Shown: positions 19,609 to 29,264 of the stretch, in pieces | Numbering within the stretch: position 1 is the stretch's first letter | Layout: each line of letters opens with the position of its first letter | Assembly: GCA_023384135.1 (NCBI GenBank) | Contig: JAHDXS010000001.1 | Coordinates: 620,001-684,000 of the forward strand | DNA length: 64,000 bases | From: Alphaproteobacteria bacterium | GTDB lineage: Bacteria; Pseudomonadota; Alphaproteobacteria; Micavibrionales; Micavibrionaceae | Reading direction: 5' to 3' | The notes under the pieces: model-generated | The model's database searches: none | What the model saw: only the letters and a program-made list of their open reading frames with translations | What the model was told of the DNA's origin: nothing | Made by a program: the position numbers and the translations under genes

Positions 19609-20748
19609 TTAATCGCTGAAAGACAGCAAAGACGTATCAACAGCATCCAGAGCGTTCTTGCTGCCGCGCGAAGTGTTGACCAGCTTGAATTGTTGGACCT
19701 TGATCTTCATGTCCGAAGGCTTGTCGGAGTTGGAGATCGCCGTATCCTCGGTAATCAACCCCTCTTGGAACAGCTTCATCAGCGACTGGTCAAAGGTACA
19801 CATGCCGATGGAATTGTTCTGCTCCATGACGTCATGAATCTTGCCAATTTCGCCTTTTAAGACGAGTTCACGCACCAACCCCTGATTGAGCATAACTTCG
19901 ATGGCCGGCGCCATCCCCTTGCCCGTGCTGGGAAGGAGCCGCTGCGAAATGATACCCTTCAGATTCATCGACAGGTTAAGCCGGATCTGGTTGTGGTAAT
20001 CCTCGGGGAACAGGTTCACGATCCGCTCGATCGCCTGATAGGAGTTGTTGGTGTGGATCGTCGCAAGACAAAGGTGCCCCGTCTCCGCGATGGACAGCGC
20101 CTGCTCCATGACGGCCCTGTCGCGCACCTCACCCACGAGAATGACGTCGGGCCGCTGCCGCAGGGAGTTTTTCATAGCCGTGGCAAACGATTCCGTATCC
20201 ACGCCCACCTCACGCTGCGTAACAACGCAGCCCTTATGTTCGTGGAAGAACTCGATCGGATCTTCAATCGTGATGATATGCCCCTGGCTGTTACGGTTGC
20301 GTTGGTCGATCATCGCCGCCAGCGTCGTGGACTTACCCGAACCGGTCATCCCGGTGACAAGCAGCAAACCGCGCTTTTCCATGGCCAGAACTTCAAGAAT
20401 TTTTGGCAGCCGCAGGTCGGCGAAACTCGGAATTTCAGAAGTGATCCGCCGAATGACCAGCGCCGGAAACTGCCGCTGCCGCATGACGTTGATCCGAAAG
20501 CGCCCGTGCCCGCCCATATCCAGCGCCGTGTTCAACTCCATATGCGCTTCGAAATCGCGCTTTTGGCGGTTGGTCAGCATGGAATTGAGAATGTCGTTGA
20601 TATCGTCGGGCGTCAGCACCTCCTCGGCCAGCTTGATCAGCCCCTTGTCGCCGCGCAGAGACGGCGGAAACCCTACGGTCAGATACATGTCCGCCGCGCG
20701 AGTCTCGTTCATGGCGTTGAGATAAGTGAAAATCAGTGGCGCGGTCAA
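19609..20748 (-). CDS. pilU: PilU-like accessory retraction ATPase
   Basis: A 379-residue PilT-family ATPase beginning at a TTG that overlaps the pilT stop (TTGA), so it is translationally coupled. Walker A is GMTGSGKSTT (Met instead of the usual Pro/Ala), the Asp box IITIEDPIEFFHEHKGCVV, and Walker B VILVGEVRD; the His box is LATIHTNNS. The extended C-terminus after the ATPase core is typical of PilU. It supports pilus retraction together with PilT. Confidence 0.9.
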   Translation of the reverse strand: MTAPLIFTYLNAMNETRAADMYLTVGFPPSLRGDKGLIKLAEEVLTPDDINDILNSMLTNRQKRDFEAHMELNTALDMGGHGRFRINVMRQRQFPALVIRRITSEIPSFADLRLPKILEVLAMEKRGLLLVTGMTGSGKSTTLAAMIDQRNRNSQGHIITIEDPIEFFHEHKGCVVTQREVGVDTESFATAMKNSLRQRPDVILVGEVRDRAVMEQALSIAETGHLCLATIHTNNSYQAIERIVNLFPEDYHNQIRLNLSMNLKGIISQRLLPSTGKGMAPAIEVMLNQGLVRELVLKGEIGKIHDVMEQNNSIGMCTFDQSLMKLFQEGLITEDTAISNSDKPSDMKIKVQQFKLVNTSRGSKNALDAVDTSLLSFSD

Positions 20749-21935
20749 AACGAATACCCTTCATCGCCGGACTTCCCACCCGCCGCACCCCCGCGGCTCG
20801 TTTTTTGCGGAACGATGTCGTAGTCCGTTTCCATCTCATCGTCCACCATTTTCCGCCCGCCAAGTGCTCCGGCGGCGTAATCTTCATCCGGTCCCTCTTC
20901 CGAGTCCGTGGATTTAAGCAGAACCCGGCGCGCCTCATCCTTATTGATGATCCCGGCTTCAAGCAGGCTCTTGACCGCATCCTCCATCGTCGTCATGCCG
21001 TAACGCGATCCGGTCTGCATCATCGAATACATCTGCGGAATCTGGTTTTCGCGGATCAGGTTGCGCACAGCGCTGGTTCCCACCAGAACCTCATAGGCGC
21101 CCACGCGCCCCCCGCCCTCGGCCCGGCGCAAAAGAGTCTGCGCGACAACGCCTTGAAGCGAGCTGGACAACATCGCCCGCACCATCTCCTTATCACCCGA
21201 GGGAAACACGTCGATGATACGGTCGATGGTCTTGGCCGCAGTGTTAGAGTGAAGGGTTCCGAAGACAAGGTGCCCCGTTTCCGCGGCGGTCAGAGCCAGA
21301 GAAATCGTTTCATGATCGCGCATCTCCCCGACGAGGATCACGTCCGGGTCTTCCCGCAAAGAGCTTTTCAGAGCGCGCGCGAAGCTTTTCGTATCCGTTC
21401 CCACCTCCCGGTGGTTGATCAGGGACTTCTTCGATGTATGGAAAAATTCCACCGGATCCTCGATCGTCAGGATGTGCTTACCGTGGTGGATGTTGATATG
21501 GTTGATCATCGAAGCCAGTGTCGTGGACTTACCCGAACCCGTCGGCCCCGTCACAAGGACGATCCCCTTTTCAAGCTCGGCGAACCGCCGCATGATGGGC
21601 GGCAGGTCGAGCTGCTCCATCGTCGGAATTTCGGTCGGAATGGTCCGAAAAACCGCCGCCGCGCCCAGGCGCGTCGTAAAACCGTTGACCCGGAACCGCG
21701 CCTTTTCACCCAGCGCGATCGCGAAGTCCAGCTCCATATTTTTTTCGTATTCCGCGCGCTGATCTTCCGCCATGATCGAATAAAGCATCGTGCGGATATC
21801 GTCGCTGCCCAGCGCATCGGATTTAACGCGCTTCATCTGGCCGCTGACGCGGATGATCGGAGGGCTTCCGGCGCTTAAATGTAAGTCCGAGGCCCGGTTC
21901 TGCATGGTAAATGCGAGTAATTGCGTAAGATCCAA
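20745..21935 (-). CDS. pilT: Pilus retraction ATPase PilT
   Basis: A 396-residue hexameric retraction motor. The start is TTG 21935, preceded by AGGGAGC; the resulting N-terminus MDLTQLLAFTMQNRASDLHL aligns with PilT proteins. Motifs: GPTGSGKSTT, ILTIEDPVEFFH, VILVGEMRD, and the C-terminal IRENQIPQMYSMMQTG close to the family AIRNLIRE...Q motif. A charged C-terminal extension of about 50 residues is present. Presence of PilT and PilU indicates retractile pili. Confidence 0.95.
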   Translation of the reverse strand: MDLTQLLAFTMQNRASDLHLSAGSPPIIRVSGQMKRVKSDALGSDDIRTMLYSIMAEDQRAEYEKNMELDFAIALGEKARFRVNGFTTRLGAAAVFRTIPTEIPTMEQLDLPPIMRRFAELEKGIVLVTGPTGSGKSTTLASMINHINIHHGKHILTIEDPVEFFHTSKKSLINHREVGTDTKSFARALKSSLREDPDVILVGEMRDHETISLALTAAETGHLVFGTLHSNTAAKTIDRIIDVFPSGDKEMVRAMLSSSLQGVVAQTLLRRAEGGGRVGAYEVLVGTSAVRNLIRENQIPQMYSMMQTGSRYGMTTMEDAVKSLLEAGIINKDEARRVLLKSTDSEEGPDEDYAAGALGGRKMVDDEMETDYDIVPQKTSRGGAAGGKSGDEGYSF

Positions 21936-22045
21936 GGCTGCGCTCCCTAAGGCTGTGTGGATACCCCGTGGTACCGTTTTAACCGAACTTTATAAAAGGA
22001 AAGTAAATACAGGCAGATTTTTAAGAATATTTAGCTTTATATTAT

Positions 22046-22816
22046 TCACTTCAAAACAGGCCCCTGCAAGAGAAGAAGAACAAACATCGCGGCGATCAGC
22101 GCTGGACCGAAGGGAAACTGCCGCTTTTTCACGACCATCCGCCAGAAAACAGCCATCACTACGCCGACGACGCCAGTTATTATGAAAAACAAAGGCAGGG
22201 AAGATAAACCGAGCCACAATCCCACTACGAGGAAAAACTTGACGTCCCCTCGCCCCAAAGCCTCCCGTCCGACCGCAAAACTGATGCTGTGCCTGAGTGC
22301 GAGCGCGATAAATCCGAATACGACCGAACCGAAGATATATGGCACCACGATATCCGCCGCAGCAAGAAAATATCCGGAAAAAGAAAAATAAACCAGACGC
22401 ACAAAACCTATGGCAAAACATATAAAAACAAGCTGGTTGGGAAGGATCATCTTCTGAAAATCGATCACGGTAAGCGCCGCAAGAAAAGGCAGACATGCAT
22501 AAATGAACGCCGCTTCCGTACTAAACCCAAACTGCCTGTATACAAGTAAACAGGCCCCAACAACGCACAACTCGATAAGCGGATAAATCCACGAAACGCC
22601 CTTCCCGCAGTGACGGCAGCGCCCACGGCTAAACAGCCAAGAAAGAACAGGAACAAGGTCAAGAGGCGTCAAAGCCGACTTGCAAGACGTGCAGGAAGAT
22701 CGAGTGAGAACCCAGTTCTGCTTGCGCGGCACACGATAGACAAGAGCGGTCGTAAAGCTGCCAAAAACAAGCCCAAGAAAAACGGCAGCCGCAAGCTCAG
22801 GTAAATTCATGGGCAT
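22046..22816 (-). CDS. pilD: Prepilin peptidase / N-methyltransferase (PilD family)
   Basis: A 256-residue polytopic membrane aspartyl protease that cleaves prepilin leaders and methylates the new N-terminus. The zinc-binding domain has two CxxC pairs (SSCTSCKS and GRCRHCGK). Catalytic aspartates are in TVIDFQKMILPNQ and LGRGDVKFF (GxGD). About eight membrane spans are visible. It should process the prepilin encoded at 13918. ATG 22816 or 22810 may start it. Confidence 0.94.
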   Translation of the reverse strand: MPMNLPELAAAVFLGLVFGSFTTALVYRVPRKQNWVLTRSSCTSCKSALTPLDLVPVLSWLFSRGRCRHCGKGVSWIYPLIELCVVGACLLVYRQFGFSTEAAFIYACLPFLAALTVIDFQKMILPNQLVFICFAIGFVRLVYFSFSGYFLAAADIVVPYIFGSVVFGFIALALRHSISFAVGREALGRGDVKFFLVVGLWLGLSSLPLFFIITGVVGVVMAVFWRMVVKKRQFPFGPALIAAMFVLLLLQGPVLK

Positions 22817-22839
22817 ACGACCGTGTCTCCGCTATGCGG

Positions 22840-23820
22840 TTATCGGATATTCGCCAGCCTCTCGTAGATGGCATCTCGCGGCACAGAGCGCCCGGAACCA
22901 TAAACAGTGTCTACTTCAAGCGCCTGCTCATAGTAACTGATGGCCGTCGAAGTTTGTCCAACACGGTCGGCGATCACGGCCATGTTAAAAATGTGACTGG
23001 CGTTGTTCGGCTCCATACTGGCCGCAACGCCTAAATGCTTGAGGGCAGACTCGAAATCGCCGACATTAGCCTCTGTTACGGCAAGCTGGGCGACAACCCC
23101 TACATGGGTAGGATGCTGCTCCCGCAACTCGATAAGGCGGCGCAAGGCAATAGATGGATATTTAGTCGCGAGAAGGCCAAGCATATTGACCTTAACATCG
23201 ACATTCCGGGGATCCAGAGCCTCAAGCTCCTCGTAAGCCCTCATGGCCTCGTCAAACTGACCAAGATTCTGAAAGGCGACCGCACGCCCCATAAGGACAC
23301 GCGGATCGCGCCTGTTCGTCGCATAAAGCGCGCCAAACATCTCAAGCGCCGAGTCGTTTAAACCCAGGGAAAGCGCACGCTCCGCCGAAACCAGCTGTGA
23401 AGAAACAGCGTCAGGTCCGGCATTCTTGCGCACAGTAATAAGTTTAGAAGCGGGCTGAAGTGCGGGATTGACACGCTTGGGGCCCTGCTTGCTCATTTCG
23501 CCTTGAGGTACCAGCGCCTCCGCATCAAAGAACGCATCACTGCCGATATCCGGAACATCCTGATCTGCCCCCGAATGAACGGCTGAGGGTCCGGAAATCA
23601 CGACATCGCCTTCATCATCGGAGGGGGCGGCCTTATCAAGACCGCTCGAAGGATCACTCAACGAATCATCCGGCGGCGCGTCCTGACCATCATCGACGAC
23701 GACCGCAACATTCTGCGCGAGAGCATCTCGAGGCGAAACAAAAAACGCGCAAGACACTGAAAAAGCAGCCAAAACCAATGAAAAACGAAGGATTTTAGGA
23801 TGCGGGCGAAACTCGAACAT
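22840..23820 (-). CDS. TPR protein of the pilus locus (MshN- or PilF-like candidate)
   Basis: A 326-residue protein from ATG 23820. A hydrophobic N-terminal segment (ILRFSLVLAAFSVSCAFFV, then ALAQ) acts as signal or anchor, followed by an acidic, Pro/Ser-rich linker (about 30-110). About five TPR-like repeats follow (ERALSLGLNDSALEMFGALY, GRAVAFQNLGQFDEAMRAYE, NMAVIADRVGQTSTAISYYE). Position and layout suggest either MshN (TPR C-terminus) or the secretin pilotin PilF/Tgl; a missing clear lipobox favours MshN. Confidence 0.75.
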   Translation of the reverse strand: MFEFRPHPKILRFSLVLAAFSVSCAFFVSPRDALAQNVAVVVDDGQDAPPDDSLSDPSSGLDKAAPSDDEGDVVISGPSAVHSGADQDVPDIGSDAFFDAEALVPQGEMSKQGPKRVNPALQPASKLITVRKNAGPDAVSSQLVSAERALSLGLNDSALEMFGALYATNRRDPRVLMGRAVAFQNLGQFDEAMRAYEELEALDPRNVDVKVNMLGLLATKYPSIALRRLIELREQHPTHVGVVAQLAVTEANVGDFESALKHLGVAASMEPNNASHIFNMAVIADRVGQTSTAISYYEQALEVDTVYGSGRSVPRDAIYERLANIR

Positions 23821-23890
23821 TACAGAAACTCTTGACGCTGAAGAAGTGAAAACAAAGAGGACGGGCCAAGGACAGCCCAAGAAAACTATA

Positions 23891-24622
23891 TCACGCGACC
23901 GCACGGTTCTCAATACATTCAAGAAAAGCCTGTTCAAGATTTTGAACGCCGGTCTGGCTCTTCATTTCTTTGGGCGTACCGATAAAACGAATTTTTGAAT
24001 CATGCAGAACGGCAACCCGATCGCATATCTCATCCATATCGGCAAGGATATGGGAACTCAGGAAAATTGTGCGCTCCTGATGCTTGATGTCAGTAATCAT
24101 CTTTTTAACCAGAGCCCGCGCACGCGGATCAAGCCCGCTCATCGGTTCGTCCAGGATAAGCAAGGAACACCCCGTGAGCAAAGTCCCGAGTATACCCAGT
24201 TTCTGCCGCATACCTTTGGAATAGGTATTCATTCGGCGCTTGAGAGCGCGCGGATCCAGAGAAAGAGACTCTGTGGCCGCAAGGATCTCATCATCACTCA
24301 TGGTCTTTCCATAGAGACTCAGACAGAAACGAACGAATTCGATACCCGTCAAAAACCAAGGCGGCTCGAATTTTTCAGGCAGATAAGCCAAGCGAGCCTT
24401 GCTTTCAGCACTGTCGCGGGCCAGACCTTCCATGGTGATGGTTCCAGAATCCTGGTCGCGCAACCCCAGAATGCACTTGATCATGGTTGTCTTCCCGGCG
24501 CCGTTAAGCCCCATAAGGCCGAACGTTTCGCCCCGCCCGATCTGCAAGGAAACTTGATCCAGAACGGCATTCCCGCCGAACGCTACAGACAAGTCCTTGA
24601 TATCAAGCGCACTTATATTCAT
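23891..24622 (-). CDS. ABC transporter ATPase in the pilus locus (PilH-like candidate)
   Basis: A 243-residue ABC-2 exporter ATPase. Walker A is GLNGAGKTT, the signature YSKGMRQKLGI, Walker B LLILDEPMSGLDP and the switch His in FLSSHIL. YLPEKFEPPW matches the Q-loop region of this subclass. Nothing beside it encodes a permease, so it most likely energises the permease at 16718. In Myxococcus, PilH has this role in pilus assembly. It is embedded between the MshK/PilP-like gene and the TPR gene. Confidence 0.88.
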   Translation of the reverse strand: MNISALDIKDLSVAFGGNAVLDQVSLQIGRGETFGLMGLNGAGKTTMIKCILGLRDQDSGTITMEGLARDSAESKARLAYLPEKFEPPWFLTGIEFVRFCLSLYGKTMSDDEILAATESLSLDPRALKRRMNTYSKGMRQKLGILGTLLTGCSLLILDEPMSGLDPRARALVKKMITDIKHQERTIFLSSHILADMDEICDRVAVLHDSKIRFIGTPKEMKSQTGVQNLEQAFLECIENRAVA

Positions 24623-24655
24623 GACGACAAAACCTTGGCGTACAGCGTAACAACA

Positions 24656-25753
24656 TCAACCCGGAAGGAATATTCGCGCATCGAGGTTAAATCTCTGATG
24701 GGTGCGAAGCCGAATGGGAAAAATTTGGTTCGTATAGTCGTCAAGCCACTTGACCTCGATATACTCCTTGAAGACTCGAAGGTCGATAACCTCGCGAGGA
24801 ATCGCGCTGGGCGTGACTCTCATGCCGTTAATCCAGATCGTCCAATCCCCGTCATTCACAAAGACTATACCGTTAAGCGCGATATCCCTGTTCTCAGGCT
24901 TGATCGTCTCGCCGGGCGTACCCAAGGCATTTAATTCGCTTTGCGTGGGCGGACGGACGTTGCCCCGCGAGCGCTTGGCATCCATAAGGGCCTCATGCTG
25001 CCAGTGGGTAAAAAACAGAGAGCGTATCTTCGCCGGGCTGAAGGGCTTACCCTCCGTCTCGGCCATGGTTCTTTTTATAGAATCGACAGTTGGAGACTTA
25101 ACGCCGCCCTTACGGCTAAGCATTTCCTGAAAGCCCTGCTCCGTTTTCGGCGGCGGCGGCGGAAGGTCGTCGCCCGGAATGGGAGCACGTGCGGCCGTGT
25201 CAGCTTTTGGGTCATCCACGATTTCAAGGCCCGATAACGCGCCGTCCGGAACAGTTTCAGGTTCAGCGATCACCGCCGGATCACCGGAAGCCCCGTCAGG
25301 CTGGCCGTCTTGAGGCACGACGTCCAAAGACTCTACAGGGATAATCTCGGCCGGTGCCGCGCTCTGCTCAACCGGAACGACCTCCGCAGGTGCCGAAGTT
25401 GCCTCTGCGGGAGGCACATCTGCAAAAGGATCGACAGGATCAGACTGTGCCTGCGGCTGCGAAGCGGGCTCTTGGCCCGAGCTGGTAAGCTCGTCGGCCA
25501 ATTCGGCCGGGGGCTCCGCGACAATAGGCTGAGGAACCCCGGGAAAAGCCTCAGGCGTAGGCATAAGAATAGAATCATCCGGAGCAACAGTCTCAAGGCC
25601 TAAATCCTGCGCAAGAGAAGGCGGAGGCTCAACATCACCCGTACCATCCTGAGCATAAGAATTAAGACCGCTCAACGCATGGGAGACGACGAGGACGGAG
25701 AAAACCCAAAGCCGGACATTCCTTTTATGACGATGAACTCGGAGCGTCATCAT
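24656..25753 (-). CDS. Periplasmic pilus protein with Pro-rich linker (MshK/PilP-like candidate)
   Basis: A 365-residue protein with an N-terminal signal or anchor (RLWVFSVLVVSHALSGLNSY), a long low-complexity Pro/Ala/Glu/Val region (about 35-200), and a compact C-terminal domain of about 100 residues (ALNGIVFVNDGDWTIWINGM, then VIDLRVFKEYIEVKWLDD) that looks like the small beta domain of MshK/PilP/GspC proteins linking the inner-membrane platform to the secretin. The assignment rests on order (after PilO-like) and architecture. Its ATG overlaps the upstream stop (ATGA). Confidence 0.7.
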   Translation of the reverse strand: MMTLRVHRHKRNVRLWVFSVLVVSHALSGLNSYAQDGTGDVEPPPSLAQDLGLETVAPDDSILMPTPEAFPGVPQPIVAEPPAELADELTSSGQEPASQPQAQSDPVDPFADVPPAEATSAPAEVVPVEQSAAPAEIIPVESLDVVPQDGQPDGASGDPAVIAEPETVPDGALSGLEIVDDPKADTAARAPIPGDDLPPPPPKTEQGFQEMLSRKGGVKSPTVDSIKRTMAETEGKPFSPAKIRSLFFTHWQHEALMDAKRSRGNVRPPTQSELNALGTPGETIKPENRDIALNGIVFVNDGDWTIWINGMRVTPSAIPREVIDLRVFKEYIEVKWLDDYTNQIFPIRLRTHQRFNLDARIFLPG

Positions 25754-26388
25754 TCTTCCTCAACGATAATCTGTGATTCAGGGATCATGGTTCTCCAGGA
25801 AAGCTTGACGTTTGCTGTAATCAATACAGGATTGCCCCCCGTGGCAATCGCGCGCAAAACCGGCCCCGAAATATCTTGCGCACGCTGCATGGTCATACTG
25901 TCGATCGCAAGATGCCCCGGAAACTTCTGCTCCAGAATATATATGTAATTATAGATGTCGCCGTCATCGAAGGCCTGTATGACAATCTCAACGGGACTCA
26001 CCAGAACCTTGTAGTTCGACTTTTTCGCTTCCTCATTCTCCTCGATAGTGCCGGGGCGCACCGAGGCAACAGCTGAAACCACCCGTGACTCTTCCTGAAT
26101 ATCCTGAAAGAGCTTCTTGGCCACACTGCGCACTTGGGCTTTGAAAAAGCCATCATTCTTGAGAGCATCGAATTTATCTTGCTGCTGACCAAGCTGCTCG
26201 AACTCGATTTGCATCCGCTCAATATCCGAAGACGTCGTTTGATTTTCGCCGCGCAGAGCCCGTAACTTCTTTTCCGTCGCCGCCTGCTCCGGGACCATGT
26301 AAAGATAGGTCAGGGCAGCCGAAGCCACGTTCAAAACGATAAGAACCCCAAGAATGACGACGCGCTTGGCGCCGATGACCTTAATCAT
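25750..26388 (-). CDS. PilO/MshJ-like inner-membrane pilus protein
   Basis: A 212-residue protein with one N-terminal membrane span (VVILGVLIVLNVASAALTYLY), a coiled-coil (EKKLRALRGENQTTSSDIER...) and a ferredoxin-like periplasmic domain ending in KLSWRTMIPESQI. This is the layout of PilO/MshJ/GspM. It is coupled to the PilM-PilN gene upstream and to the next gene by ATGA overlaps. Confidence 0.82.
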   Translation of the reverse strand: MIKVIGAKRVVILGVLIVLNVASAALTYLYMVPEQAATEKKLRALRGENQTTSSDIERMQIEFEQLGQQQDKFDALKNDGFFKAQVRSVAKKLFQDIQEESRVVSAVASVRPGTIEENEEAKKSNYKVLVSPVEIVIQAFDDGDIYNYIYILEQKFPGHLAIDSMTMQRAQDISGPVLRAIATGGNPVLITANVKLSWRTMIPESQIIVEEE

Positions 26389-27971
26389 GTCTGCGGCCCC
26401 TCAATCCTGATCTCAGCGGTAAAGTCGGCCGCCTTGGCGTCCTTCTCGGCATCGCCAGTCTGAACGACAATAGAGTCGACGTACTCATAATCCTCAAGCT
26501 TCTTTGTCACCTTCACGACATGATCGGGCAACACGATTTGAAGACGGGCCTGCAAATCCTGAACCTCCTTATTACCGCGCTCCGGATCGGTGGTGCTGGG
26601 AAAGGTCATACGCATCGTCATCCGGAAAAGAGGAACCTTAGGCTGCTCGTTCGCCCATTTTTCGATAACAGCCGGCACACCTTTAGAGACCTCAATTATA
26701 TCAAAACGCAACTCCGTGCCCATCGCCACGCCGATGCGGTGAAAAAGCTCTAAAACTTTAATCCGCTTCAGCTCAAGCTGGTCGTTCACCGCTAACGCGC
26801 TCTGAATAAGGGTAATATCGAAACCAAGATCCTCTTTACGCTTAACTTCCTTGGCCAACTGCATACCAAGATTAGCCTTCTTTTGCATCTCATCGTTAAT
26901 AGCGCTCTGGTTGCCGCTTACGACTTCATAATAATTGAATAGCTGATACCCCTGAAACGCAACGCCCAAAAGAAGGAAAAACGACGCCAGGACCGCGATC
27001 TGACGCGGCTGGGAGACTTTCTCGATCTCCTTGGCCTTCATAGGCAGAGTCAGTGCCGCCTTGCCACCGGCCCAGGCAACATGAAGAATATCGGCATGAT
27101 AAAGCGTATCCTGACGCCCCAGAGAAATGCCGAGCGCTTGCGCAGCATCCTGACTGGTCATGCTAAAGAAATTGCAAGGCACACCCAGCGCTTCCTCAAG
27201 CATCTCGCCAACCGACGGATTGGCAATAAGGATGACATTCAACCCATCCGACTGATCGAAGCCGAAACGACCAAGATAACTCATCGTCGCCTTGAACTCA
27301 TGGGCGATATCGGCAACCCATTTGGCCGGATCGTCGTCATTGTCGACGATCGGCGTCATACGCGTCAGCGCGAGCTCGCCGTTCTTGATAACAACCTGCC
27401 GCAAACCGCCATTCTGATGCTGCCCAATAAAAACAGTCCACTTGGCCTTGTCCTTACCCTTCATGACCTTTTTGGCCAAAGCCTTGATCATGCTGGCGGA
27501 TTCAATCGGCAGAAGACAGAAACCGGCAATAGGCGCAAGAGAGCGCCGCGCAGCCCCCATCGTTTTCTGGAACGCTTCCGTGTCAGGAACGGCGGCAAAA
27601 ATATAAACGCTACCCGGCAACGCCTTACCGCCCTTGCCGGTCTTTTCTTTCAGCGGCAAAGCCGCGCGCACGGGATAGTTCGGGAAAGCAACCATAAGCT
27701 TACGCGCCAGCACATTACCCTTATCCATAACGCTGACTTTAGGAATACGCTCCTTGCGGTAATGCTGCTCCACCATGTCGTTGAGAATCAAAACAGGCTT
27801 GCCGCCACACTCCTTGGAGATCACAGCGGCAACATTGGCTTCGAAATTCTCGACATTCCAGGGAACAGTATCAATCAAACGCACACCGCGGCCGCCCACA
27901 CTGTAAATGAGCAAAGCCTCATCGGAGATCAATAAAACAGTCCGGGATGGTGCGAAAAACGATAAAGACAT
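26385..27971 (-). CDS. Fused PilM-PilN-like pilus assembly protein
   Basis: About 528 residues from ATG 27971 (a TTG at 27986 is possible). The first ~320 residues are a cytoplasmic, actin-like PilM-type domain. They are followed by a membrane span (QIAVLASFFLLLGVAFQGYQ) and a coiled-coil/periplasmic PilN-type region. In most type IVa systems PilM and PilN are separate proteins, while GspL and MshI-type proteins join them. It connects the assembly ATPase to PilO. Confidence 0.8.
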   Translation of the reverse strand: MSLSFFAPSRTVLLISDEALLIYSVGGRGVRLIDTVPWNVENFEANVAAVISKECGGKPVLILNDMVEQHYRKERIPKVSVMDKGNVLARKLMVAFPNYPVRAALPLKEKTGKGGKALPGSVYIFAAVPDTEAFQKTMGAARRSLAPIAGFCLLPIESASMIKALAKKVMKGKDKAKWTVFIGQHQNGGLRQVVIKNGELALTRMTPIVDNDDDPAKWVADIAHEFKATMSYLGRFGFDQSDGLNVILIANPSVGEMLEEALGVPCNFFSMTSQDAAQALGISLGRQDTLYHADILHVAWAGGKAALTLPMKAKEIEKVSQPRQIAVLASFFLLLGVAFQGYQLFNYYEVVSGNQSAINDEMQKKANLGMQLAKEVKRKEDLGFDITLIQSALAVNDQLELKRIKVLELFHRIGVAMGTELRFDIIEVSKGVPAVIEKWANEQPKVPLFRMTMRMTFPSTTDPERGNKEVQDLQARLQIVLPDHVVKVTKKLEDYEYVDSIVVQTGDAEKDAKAADFTAEIRIEGPQT

Positions 27972-28007
27972 AGGCAGCAAACTCAAAAAAGCAGAGACAC
28001 GGCAACC

Positions 28008-29264
28008 CTATTGGATCTGATCCATCATGTTACCAAGATTCATATAGATCGGCCCGAGCGAACCAGCGGCGATCCAGACGATCACCAAAGCCAGTATACA
28101 CGTTAATGTCGGCTGAATCAGCTCAATTAATCCATCAATCGCTTCATCCACATCTTTTGTGTAGAACGCCGAGACCTGATCGAGAACTTCAGCAAGCTTG
28201 CCGGACTCTTCCCCGATCTTAACCATGCGAATGACCATACTTGGAAATTCGCCCGAGGCGTTGAAAGCATCCGAAAGCGGACTCCCGGACTTAACATAAG
28301 TTTCAACGCTCTCCATGGCGTCCAGCAGCACAAGGTTATTCACCGTATTTCTGGCGGACTTAAGGGCGTTCAAGACGTCGATGCCGCTGGCGAACAATGC
28401 CGCGAAGGTTTGGGCATAGCGGGCGATTGTAATCTTTCGGATCAAAGGCCCAGCCACCGGGCTATTGAGATAAAGGGAGTCCACCCTGTACGCCACCTCG
28501 TCCGATGAACGCCGCAAGGTAATAAAAATGACACCAATGACCACGGGAACCGTCAAGACAATCAGCCCGCCATATATGGGGACGCCAAATATACTAAACT
28601 GCGGTTCGACGAAAAAATTGGATGTGGCGATCAACCACACCGAATACCATGGCAACTCGATACTCAGATATTTCAGGAACCCGACGATCTGCGGCACCAC
28701 ATAGCTCATCATGAACACGATAGTAAACAGAACCACGAACGTCACGATAATCGGATAGCGTGTCGCCTTCTTGATTTTTGACTGTAACTCATCGACCCAC
28801 TTAAGAAATTTTTCAAGCTGGGAATAGGAGGATGTCAGATCCCCGGTATCCTCACCCGCCTTGATAAGAGAAATATAAAGCGGCTTGAAGATCTTGGGAT
28901 GCTTGTCCATAGCCTCCGACAGCGAAGCACCATCACGCACGTCCCGGTGCAACTCGCTCAAAATATCGCGCAGCATGTCATTGCTGGTTGCATCCCGAAT
29001 ATCGGCCAAAGCGTCCAGCATTGGCACGCCCGCCCCCTGCATCTGCTGCATGGAAATGAAAAACTGGATCAGATCACGAATCTTAACCCGGCTGAGAGAT
29101 AAACCGGGAATCTTGCTTTTTTTCTTGGTCAGGGAGGCGCACTGGATCAACTCCAGCCCGGCCGTCTGAAGCTGATTGTAAAGGTCGACCTCACTGCGCG
29201 CAGAAAGCGTGCCGCGCACCGGCCGCCCCTTCGTGTTGATCGCCCTGTACTTATAGCGTTCTAT
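28008..29264 (-). CDS. pilC: Pilus platform protein PilC/MshG (GspF family), probable AUA start
   Basis: A polytopic platform protein with two GspF domains, around QFFISMQQMQGAGVPMLDAL and YAQTFAALFASGIDVLNALK, and three membrane spans. The first canonical start codon is GTG 29219, but that removes the family-conserved N-terminus. The in-frame codons upstream read ERYKYRAINTKGRPVRGTLS, exactly the GspF opening, preceded by an ATA at 29264-29262 with AGGGG seven bases before it. The frame is open to a stop at 29312 and contains no ATG, GTG or TTG. From ATA the protein is 418 residues, the family length. Confidence 0.88.
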   Translation of the reverse strand: MERYKYRAINTKGRPVRGTLSARSEVDLYNQLQTAGLELIQCASLTKKKSKIPGLSLSRVKIRDLIQFFISMQQMQGAGVPMLDALADIRDATSNDMLRDILSELHRDVRDGASLSEAMDKHPKIFKPLYISLIKAGEDTGDLTSSYSQLEKFLKWVDELQSKIKKATRYPIIVTFVVLFTIVFMMSYVVPQIVGFLKYLSIELPWYSVWLIATSNFFVEPQFSIFGVPIYGGLIVLTVPVVIGVIFITLRRSSDEVAYRVDSLYLNSPVAGPLIRKITIARYAQTFAALFASGIDVLNALKSARNTVNNLVLLDAMESVETYVKSGSPLSDAFNASGEFPSMVIRMVKIGEESGKLAEVLDQVSAFYTKDVDEAIDGLIELIQPTLTCILALVIVWIAAGSLGPIYMNLGNMMDQIQ

